Shown: one piece after another, positions 4,896 to 9,488 of the stretch | How positions within the stretch are numbered: the stretch's first letter is position 1 | How the letters are laid out: each line of letters starts with the position of its first letter | Origin: an uncultured Pseudoflavonifractor sp. | Lineage (GTDB): Bacteria; Bacillota_A; Clostridia; Oscillospirales; Oscillospiraceae | Direction of reading: 5' to 3' | Length of the DNA: 9,488 nt | Assembly (NCBI GenBank): GCA_947575475.1 | Contig: CANPNN010000042.1 | Span: 1 to 9,488 of the forward strand | Made by a program: the position numbers and the translations under genes | Notes under the pieces: model-generated | Seen by the model: only the letters and a program-made list of their open reading frames with translations | The model's database searches: none | What the model was told of the DNA's origin: nothing

Positions 4896-5046
4896 CCGGG
4901 TGGCACAGTCCCTGGCCCGGACATTGGTCACAGCCGCAGGAGCAGCCGCCTTTGCCGTTTTTTCGGTTGCGGATCCCCCGGATGATGATGGCCGCAAAGA
5001 CAGCAAACACAGCAAGGCCCACTAAAATAGTCGGCAGATTAGGCAT
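4885..5046 (-). CDS. FeoB-associated Cys-rich membrane protein
   Basis: This 53-residue peptide has a single N-terminal membrane segment (about 6-22), a short basic stretch (RGIRNRKNGK, 23-32) and a Cys-rich tail, GGCSCGCDQCPGQGLCH (33-49), with cysteines at 35, 37, 39, 42 and 48. This is the layout of the small FeoB-associated Cys-rich proteins found after feoB in many Firmicutes. Their role is not settled; a metal-binding accessory function is usually suggested. Its Shine-Dalgarno AAGGAGGT (5060-5053) overlaps the feoB stop codon (5061-5059) and lies 6 bases before the ATG, so translation is probably coupled to feoB. The C-terminus ends just before the shared terminator. Orientation implied is N-out or N-in undetermined; the basic residues after the segment favour a cytoplasmic tail. 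Confidence 0.9.
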   Translation of the reverse strand: MPNLPTILVGLAVFAVFAAIIIRGIRNRKNGKGGCSCGCDQCPGQGLCHPEKK

Positions 5047-5058
5047 GGAAGGACCTCC

Positions 5059-7455
5059 TTACTTGGCCGCCGCAGCGGTGACGGAGCGGACGGTCAGACT
5101 GTTCTCCTCGTACTTATTCTTCCGCACCAGCAGGTAGATCATACCCGCAAGGCAGACAAGAGCGGCGATGGTCCTCAGGCCGAAGGAGACCTCTCCAGCT
5201 ATAAACCCTCCCAGCTGATAGACCATGAGGCTCACCACATAGGCAAGGCCGCACATATAGCCGATGGCGGCCCAGGTCCACCTGGCGTTGTTCATCTCCC
5301 GCTTGATGGCGCCCATGGCGGCGAAGCAGGGAGCGCAGAGAAGATTGAAGATCATGAAAGAGTAAGCGCTGAGGCCGGTGAAGGCCATCGCCACCTGGGC
5401 GGCAAAGTTGCTGCCGGGGAAGAGGACGTGGAAGGTGGAGACCACGTTCTCCTTGGCGATAAGGCCGGTAACGGTAGCCACGGTGGACTGCCAGTTGCCG
5501 AACCCCAGAGGAGCAAAGATAAAGGCTGCCACCCCGCCGATGACCGCCAGAATGGAGGCATCGGAGTTCTCCACCAGGCCGAAGGCCCCATTTTCAAAGC
5601 CAAAGCCCTGGAGGAACCAGAGAATGATGGAGGAAGCCAGGATCACAGTGCCCGCCCGTTTGATAAAGGACCAGCCGCGCTCCCAGGTGGCCCGGAGCAC
5701 GTTGCCCACACTGGGCACATGATACTGGGGCAGCTCCATGACGAAGGGGGCCGGGTCCCCGGCGAAGGCCTTTGTCTTTTTCAGCATGATGCCTGATACA
5801 ATGATGGCCGCCACACCGATGAAATAGGCGGAGGTAGCCACCAGGGTGGAGCCGCCGAAGAGGGCCCCGGCAAACATGGCAATGATGGGCATTTTGGCTC
5901 CGCAGGGGATAAAGCAGGTGGTCATGATGGTCATACGCCTGTCCCGCTCGTTCTCAATGGTGCGGGAGGCCATAACGCCGGGAACTCCGCAGCCGGTCCC
6001 CACCAGCATGGGGATAAAGCTCTTGCCGGACAGGCCGAACTTCCGGAAAATGCGGTCCATGATAAAGGCGATCCGGGCCATGTAACCCACATCCTCCAGG
6101 ATGGACAGCAGGAGGAACAGCACCAGCATCTGGGGTACGAAGCCCAGCACAGCGCCCACGCCGGCAATGATCCCGTCCACAATAAGGCCGCTGAGCCAGT
6201 CTGCACACTCAATGCTCTCCAGCCAGGACCCCACCATCACGGGAATACTGTCCTGCCAGCGGCCGTAATCGTTGGGATCGGGACCCTCCTCACCGAATTG
6301 GGCCAGGGTGACCTGGGCTTGGGCGTAGACCGCGTCGTCTACCTCCACTTCCTCGGTCTCGCCACTGTCGTCATCATAGAAGTATACCACGGTTTCGCCG
6401 TTTTCGTAAGCCTCAATGATGGTTCCGGCGTTCTCAAAGTCCCCGGCGTCATCCTCATAGCCGTCGCCGCCGGAGAGGAACCAGCCGTCGCCGAACAGGC
6501 CGTCGTTGGCCCAGTCTGTGGCCCCGGTCCCCAAGGCGAAGTCAGAACCGCCCATGGAGATGGCGTACACCAGGAACATGACCGCCACAAAGATGGGCAG
6601 GGCCAGGATACGGTTGGTGACGATCCGGTCGATCTTGTCGGAGGTGGAGAGGCTGTGCTTGGCGGCCTTTTTCTTCACGCTCCGGTCCACCACACCGCTG
6701 ATGTAGGAATACCGCTGATTGGTGATGATGCTCTCGGCGTCGTCGTCCAGCTCAGCCTCGCAGTCGGCGATGTGCTGCTCCAGATGGGACTGCAGGCCGG
6801 GGTCCAGCTTCAGCTCCTCCATGACCTTCTCGTCCCGCTCAAAGACCTTGATGGCGTACCAGCGGAGATACCGGGGGTCCACCTTGCCCTCGATGGATTC
6901 CTCGATGTGGGCCAGGGCGTGCTCCACGCTGCCGGTGAACACATGGGGAAGCTCCCCGGCCTTCTTCTGCTGGGCCAGCTTGACCGCTGTCTGGGCGGCT
7001 TCCATGCCGCCCTCGTTTTTCAGGGCGGACATGCTGACCACCGTGCAGCCCAGAGCGCCGCCCAGCTTTTGAAGGTCGATCTGGTCCCCGTTTTTCCGCA
7101 CCAGGTCCATCATGTTGACGGCCACCACAACGGGAAGCCCCAGCTCGATAAGCTGGGTGGTCAGGTACAGGTTCCGCTCGATGTTGGTGCCGTCCACAAT
7201 GTTCAGGATGGCGTCAGGCTTCTCTCCCACCAGATAACTCCGGGCCACGACCTCCTCCAGAGTGTAGGGGGACAGGGAGTAGATACCGGGCAGGTCCTGG
7301 ATGGTCACATCCTTCTGCCCCTTCAGCTTGCCCTCCTTTTTCTCCACCGTCACGCCGGGCCAGTTGCCCACGTACTGGTTGGAGCCTGTCAGGGCGTTGA
7401 ACAGGGTGGTTTTACCACAGTTGGGATTGCCCGCAAGGGCAATTTTGATCTCCAT
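5059..7455 (-). CDS. feoB: Ferrous iron transport protein B with acidic extracellular insert
   Basis: FeoB is the GTPase-coupled inner-membrane Fe2+ importer. The 798-residue product starts with a G domain: GNPNCGKT (9-16, G1), NWPGVTVEKK (31-40, switch I), DLPG (54-57, G3), NMMD (114-117, G4) and SAL (143-145, G5). A helical spacer (about 170-262) follows, then the membrane domain: first helix at about 281-300, the FVPQMLVLFLLLSILEDVGYMAR block (439-461), GTGCGVPGVMASRTIEN (486-502), CFIPCGAKMP (514-523) and NLLCAPCFAAMG (704-715). C489, C514, C518, C707 and C710 lie in the gates. Between helix 1 and the next core block is an unusually acidic loop (302-405). The ATG at 7455 has AAGGAG 8 bases upstream; an in-frame TTG at 7473 falls before this ribosome site. 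Third gene of the feo operon. Confidence 0.97.
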   Translation of the reverse strand: MEIKIALAGNPNCGKTTLFNALTGSNQYVGNWPGVTVEKKEGKLKGQKDVTIQDLPGIYSLSPYTLEEVVARSYLVGEKPDAILNIVDGTNIERNLYLTTQLIELGLPVVVAVNMMDLVRKNGDQIDLQKLGGALGCTVVSMSALKNEGGMEAAQTAVKLAQQKKAGELPHVFTGSVEHALAHIEESIEGKVDPRYLRWYAIKVFERDEKVMEELKLDPGLQSHLEQHIADCEAELDDDAESIITNQRYSYISGVVDRSVKKKAAKHSLSTSDKIDRIVTNRILALPIFVAVMFLVYAISMGGSDFALGTGATDWANDGLFGDGWFLSGGDGYEDDAGDFENAGTIIEAYENGETVVYFYDDDSGETEEVEVDDAVYAQAQVTLAQFGEEGPDPNDYGRWQDSIPVMVGSWLESIECADWLSGLIVDGIIAGVGAVLGFVPQMLVLFLLLSILEDVGYMARIAFIMDRIFRKFGLSGKSFIPMLVGTGCGVPGVMASRTIENERDRRMTIMTTCFIPCGAKMPIIAMFAGALFGGSTLVATSAYFIGVAAIIVSGIMLKKTKAFAGDPAPFVMELPQYHVPSVGNVLRATWERGWSFIKRAGTVILASSIILWFLQGFGFENGAFGLVENSDASILAVIGGVAAFIFAPLGFGNWQSTVATVTGLIAKENVVSTFHVLFPGSNFAAQVAMAFTGLSAYSFMIFNLLCAPCFAAMGAIKREMNNARWTWAAIGYMCGLAYVVSLMVYQLGGFIAGEVSFGLRTIAALVCLAGMIYLLVRKNKYEENSLTVRSVTAAAAK

Positions 7456-7472
7456 GGGATCCTCTCCTTCCA

Positions 7473-7488
7473 ATTAGCATTTGCTAAC
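7473..7488 (-). promoter_or_regulatory. Metal-repressor-like operator between feoA and feoB (site A)
   Basis: On the minus strand this reads GTTAGC-AAAT-GCTAAT, matching the 16-bp palindrome GTTAGC-N4-GCTAAC seen upstream of the operon at 11 of 12 arm positions. It sits 18 bp before the feoB ATG, just upstream of the feoB ribosome site. A nearby TTGCAC (7498-7493) could be a -35, but the matching -10 is poor, so any internal promoter is uncertain. Confidence 0.6.
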
Positions 7489-7511
7489 CAACGTGCAAAA
7501 ATTTTTCGTCT

Positions 7512-7733
7512 TTACGCCAGCTCGATCATTTCCGCGTCGGCCCTGCGCACGGACAGCTCGTAGCCCCGCACGTTCAGCTCCATGGGGTCCCCCAGGGGGG
7601 CTACCTTGCGGATAAAGATCTCGGTGCCCCGGGTGATCCCCATGTCCATAATGCGGCGCTTGACGGCCCCCTCGCCGTGAAGCCTGGACACGGTGACGGT
7701 CTCGCCCACTCTGGCGTCCTTCAGTGTTTTCAT
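7512..7733 (-). CDS. feoA: Ferrous iron transport protein A
   Basis: This 73-residue protein has the FeoA SH3-like fold: MKTLKDARVGETVTVSRLHG at 1-20, then VKRRIMDMGITRGTEIFIRKVAPLGDP at about 24-50 and the closing ELNVRGYELSVRRADAEMIEL strand region (52-72). The IMDMGITRGT and APLGDPMEL patterns are typical of FeoA. It is cytoplasmic and thought to support FeoB assembly or activity. A purine-rich AGGAAAGG lies just before the ATG at 7733. It starts 15 bp after the upstream feoA-like gene and stops 56 bp before feoB, the gap holding operator site A. Length is normal for the family. Of the two FeoA-type genes, this one has the more canonical sequence. Confidence 0.95.
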   Translation of the reverse strand: MKTLKDARVGETVTVSRLHGEGAVKRRIMDMGITRGTEIFIRKVAPLGDPMELNVRGYELSVRRADAEMIELA

Positions 7734-7748
7734 GCCTTTCCTCTCCTC

Positions 7749-7958
7749 TCAGATCATAATACGGTTTGCCATGGTCTTGTCCAGGGCCACCCGGCTGTCC
7801 TTCACCTGCAGGATCAGGTTCCCGGCCAGCTCGCTGACCACCGTGACCACCCCGTCCACCACAAAGCCCAGCTCGGCCAGATGCTGGCGCACCTCATCCT
7901 TGCCTGTGATCTTGCGGATGGTGACGGTCTCTCCCGGTTTTGCCATCCATAGGGGCAT
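7749..7958 (-). CDS. Second FeoA-domain protein, first gene of the feo operon
   Basis: The 69-residue product also has a FeoA-like core: MAKPGETVTIRKITGKDEVR (5-24), HLAELGFVVDGVVTVVSELAG (26-46) and NLILQVKDSRVALDKTMANRI (47-67). The HLAELGFVVDG and SRVALDKTMANRI patterns fit the FeoA family, but it differs widely from the second copy. It is therefore a distinct paralogue rather than a recent duplication. The ATG at 7958 was chosen because GGGAGG/GGAAGG precedes it; the frame continues upstream to 8021, but that extension runs through operator site B and lacks a ribosome site. It is the promoter-proximal gene of the operon. Tandem feoA genes before feoB are known in Firmicutes; the separate role of each copy is unclear. 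Confidence 0.88.
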   Translation of the reverse strand: MPLWMAKPGETVTIRKITGKDEVRQHLAELGFVVDGVVTVVSELAGNLILQVKDSRVALDKTMANRIMI

Positions 7959-7988
7959 CCTTCCGGCCTCCCTCCTGTGGCTCCAAGA

Positions 7989-8004
7989 GTTAGCTGTCGC
8001 TAAC
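7989..8004 (-). promoter_or_regulatory. Metal-repressor-like operator in the feo leader (site B)
   Basis: This is the perfect palindrome GTTAGC-GACA-GCTAAC on the minus strand. It falls about +45 to +60 relative to the predicted start and 31 bp before the first feo start codon. It is the best copy of the four-site set and resembles operators of DtxR/IdeR/MntR-family repressors in general form. Confidence 0.7.
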
Positions 8005-8023
8005 AGATGGGGCAAAATCAAGG

Positions 8024-8039
8024 GTTAGAGCAAGCTAAC
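8024..8039 (-). promoter_or_regulatory. Metal-repressor-like operator just after the feo transcription start (site C)
   Basis: The minus strand reads GTTAGC-TTGC-TCTAAC, 11 of 12 arm positions matching the palindrome, at about +10 to +25. The flanks extend the symmetry (GGGTTAG...CTAACCC). Its centre is 35 bp from site B and 32 bp from site D, about three helical turns each. Confidence 0.7.
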
Positions 8040-8054
8040 CCCTTTGTCATACAG

Positions 8055-8083
8055 AGTTTACCTCTGCTAACTGAATTTGTCAA
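8055..8083 (-). promoter_or_regulatory. Sigma-A promoter of the feo operon
   Basis: On the minus strand, a perfect -35 TTGACA (8083-8078) stands 17 bp from TAAACT (-10, 8060-8055). The start is expected near 8048, leaving a leader of about 90 nt before the first feoA-like gene. The -35 begins 10 bp after the MATE stop codon. Operator site D covers the -10 and the spacer bases next to it. Confidence 0.85.
8056..8071 (-). promoter_or_regulatory. Metal-repressor-like operator over the feo -10 (site D)
   Basis: The minus strand reads GTTAGC-AGAG-GTAAAC: one perfect arm and one arm matching at 4 of 6 positions. The weaker arm is constrained because it forms most of the -10 box. A protein bound here would block RNA polymerase directly, the usual mode of iron repression. 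Confidence 0.6.
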
Positions 8084-8107
8084 GCCCCAAATTTAAAAAA
8101 TGGGGGC
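8084..8107 (-). terminator. Weak hairpin at the end of the MATE gene
   Basis: On the minus strand GCCCCCA (8107-8101) can pair with TGGGGC (8089-8084), with one bulged C, around an AT-rich loop that includes the MATE stop codon. There is no T-tract after the stem, so termination would be inefficient; read-through from the MATE gene into feo is possible. Confidence 0.25.
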
Positions 8108-9448
8108 AGGCTCCAGCCACTTGCCCCGGCGGAGGGCCAGGGCGAACAGGACCGAACTGATGGACCAGGTGACAGGGTAGGCGGTAAAGACCACCACGAT
8201 GTTTTGGAATAGGGCCACCATCACGGTGATGTAGCCGATCCGGAACAGGCACCACACCGACAGCAGCACCACCATGGGGGTCACGGTCTTTCCCGCCCCC
8301 CGGAGGACGGCGGCGGAGGCGTGGGAGAAGGCCAGGAAGCAGTAAAAGAGGGACTCTGTCCGGGCCTGCCGGACGCCGAAGGCCACCACGTCGGGGGTGG
8401 GACTGAAAAGGCCGACAAAGAAGGGGGCGCCCAGGAAAAAGACCAGCCCTAACAGCTCGGCAAAGCCCACCGTTATGGCGACACCCAGCCGGGCGCCCGC
8501 CTTTACCCGCTCCGGCTGTTTGGCCCCGATATTCTGGCCCACAAAGGTGGTGATGGCCATGGTGAGACAGGTGATGGGGAGGAAGGCGAAGCCCTCCAGC
8601 TTAAAGTAGGAGCCGCAGCCCGCCATGGCCTGGTCCCCAAAGGCGTTGATGTTGGCCTGGACCACCACGTTGGCGATGTTGATGACGCTGTTCTGCACCC
8701 CGCCGGGGAGGCCCAGGCGGAAGACCTGGGAGAGCATTTCCCGGTCCAGGCGCATTTGACCGGGGCGGAAACGGAGGACAAACCGCCCACTCATCAGATA
8801 GCCGAAGGCCAGCGCCGCGCTGAGGGCCTGTCCGATGACGGTGGCTAAGGCGGCTCCCGCCACCCCCATCTGGAATCCCGCCACAAAGAGGAGGTCCAGC
8901 GCCACGTTGACCCCGGCGGAGAGCATTAAGTAGTAAAGGGGACGGCGGCTGTCCCCCAGGGCTTGGAAGATACCGGTGGCGGTGTTGTAGAGCACAAGCC
9001 CCAAAAGTCCGCCGCACCAGACTCGAAAGTATTCCACGGAATTGGGCATGACGTTCTCCGGGGTGCCCATCCACCTCAGGATAGCGGGGGTAAAGAGGAC
9101 CCCCAGCACGGTGAGCAGGACCCCGGCAAAGAGGGAGAAGAGGACGGTGGTGTGGAGAGCCCTGTCGGCCCCCTCCCGGTCCCGGGCGCCCCAGCGCTGG
9201 GAGATGATGACGCTGGCCCCCATGAACACCCCCTGAAAAAAGCCGATGAACAGATGGCACAGGCTCCCCGAGGAGCTGACGGCGGCCAGGGCCGCGTCTC
9301 CGCAGACGTTCCCCACCACCAGGGAATCCACCGTGTTATAGAGCTGCTGGAACAGATTTCCCAGGAAAAGGGGAAGGGCGAATTTCAGCAGAATGGGGGC
9401 GATGGGGCCTTCGGTCATCAGGGTTTTGGCCTCTTTTCCTCTCGGCAA
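8093..9448 (-). CDS. MATE family multidrug/metabolite exporter
   Basis: The 451-residue, strongly hydrophobic protein has about 12 predicted membrane segments in two MatE repeats. It would export cationic drugs or metabolites using an ion gradient. The first repeat opens with the family pattern LMTEGPIAPILLKFALPLFL (residues 10-29) continuing GNLFQQLYNTVDSLVVG (30-46), then FFQGVFMGASVIISQRWGA. The second repeat starts at about 238-258 with LSQVFRLGLPGGVQNSVINI and has FVGQNIGAK, the equivalent of the SQRWGA motif. Length is normal. The start is a TTG at 9448: AAAGGAGG (9464-9457) lies 8 bases upstream. An ATG at 9418 (MTEGP) is a possible alternative with a weaker site. The substrate cannot be told from sequence, and nothing links it functionally to feo apart from orientation. 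Confidence 0.93.
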   Translation of the reverse strand: MPRGKEAKTLMTEGPIAPILLKFALPLFLGNLFQQLYNTVDSLVVGNVCGDAALAAVSSSGSLCHLFIGFFQGVFMGASVIISQRWGARDREGADRALHTTVLFSLFAGVLLTVLGVLFTPAILRWMGTPENVMPNSVEYFRVWCGGLLGLVLYNTATGIFQALGDSRRPLYYLMLSAGVNVALDLLFVAGFQMGVAGAALATVIGQALSAALAFGYLMSGRFVLRFRPGQMRLDREMLSQVFRLGLPGGVQNSVINIANVVVQANINAFGDQAMAGCGSYFKLEGFAFLPITCLTMAITTFVGQNIGAKQPERVKAGARLGVAITVGFAELLGLVFFLGAPFFVGLFSPTPDVVAFGVRQARTESLFYCFLAFSHASAAVLRGAGKTVTPMVVLLSVWCLFRIGYITVMVALFQNIVVVFTAYPVTWSISSVLFALALRRGKWLEPAPIF

Positions 9449-9488
9449 GGCTGTCGCCTCCTTTCTTCAATAGTAGGGGCCGGTGTCC

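Noticed and set aside
4217..5137. Plus-strand frame of 306 codons overlapping the ECF S component
   Set aside because: It is rich in Arg/Pro/Gly/His, typical of a shifted frame, and passes through the bidirectional terminator.
7471..7473. In-frame TTG as the feoB start
   Set aside because: It lies upstream of the clear AAGGAG that serves the ATG at 7455 and has no ribosome site of its own.
6298..7563. Long plus-strand open frame (421 codons) antisense to feoB
   Set aside because: It is a GC-rich shadow of feoB with a low-complexity composition, no ribosome site and no recognisable domain.
9470..9475. TACTAT as -10 for the MATE gene (minus strand)
   Set aside because: A start 7 bases downstream would fall inside the Shine-Dalgarno, and the -35 position is outside the window.
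1..9488. CRISPR array, insertion sequence, tRNA, rRNA or phage genes
   Set aside because: No regularly spaced repeats, terminal inverted repeats with a transposase, or structured RNA genes were found on either strand.

Overview
The window comes from a GC-rich, endospore-forming Firmicute, most likely a class Clostridia gut bacterium of the Oscillospiraceae (Flavonifractor/Lawsonibacter-like). The evidence is a set of sporulation genes (gpr, spoIIP, spoIIID, bofA), Gram-positive ribosome binding sites, and a clostridial feo operon carrying two feoA genes and a FeoB-associated Cys-rich peptide. The family placement is inferred from gene content and composition; no search was run.

Left part (1-4131, sporulation block). 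The first codons of rpsT (S20) run off the left edge on the minus strand, behind a strong sigma-A promoter and a 5' leader hairpin. Divergent from it are gpr (germination protease), spoIIP (engulfment hydrolase), spoIIID (mother-cell regulator), a membrane-anchored Amidase_2 protein, a DUF2508/YaaL protein and bofA. Candidate promoters match the known programme of these genes: a sigma-G-like site before gpr, and sigma-E-like sites before spoIIP, spoIIID and yaaL-bofA. A strong terminator separates forespore gpr from mother-cell spoIIP.

Middle (4131-4895). A single ECF-transporter S component of unknown substrate is preceded by a palindromic AT-rich leader. It ends in a bidirectional terminator shared with the convergent feo operon.

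Right part (4885-8083, minus strand, iron uptake). The order of transcription is feoA-like gene, feoA, feoB, FeoB-associated Cys-rich peptide, from one strong sigma-A promoter. Four copies of a 16-bp palindrome, GTTAGC-N4-GCTAAC and variants, mark this operon: one over the -10, two in the leader and one between feoA and feoB. They are probably operators for a DtxR/IdeR/MntR-type metal repressor. FeoB has an unusual, extremely acidic insert of about 100 residues in its first extracellular loop. A MATE-family exporter with a TTG start (9448-8093) lies upstream in the same orientation and ends 10 bp before the feo promoter.

No mobile element, CRISPR array, tRNA or rRNA was seen. Points most worth a second look are the acidic FeoB insert, the four-site operator array, an apparent avoidance of CCWGG in gpr and spoIIP, and an amidase of undefined role inside the sporulation cluster.
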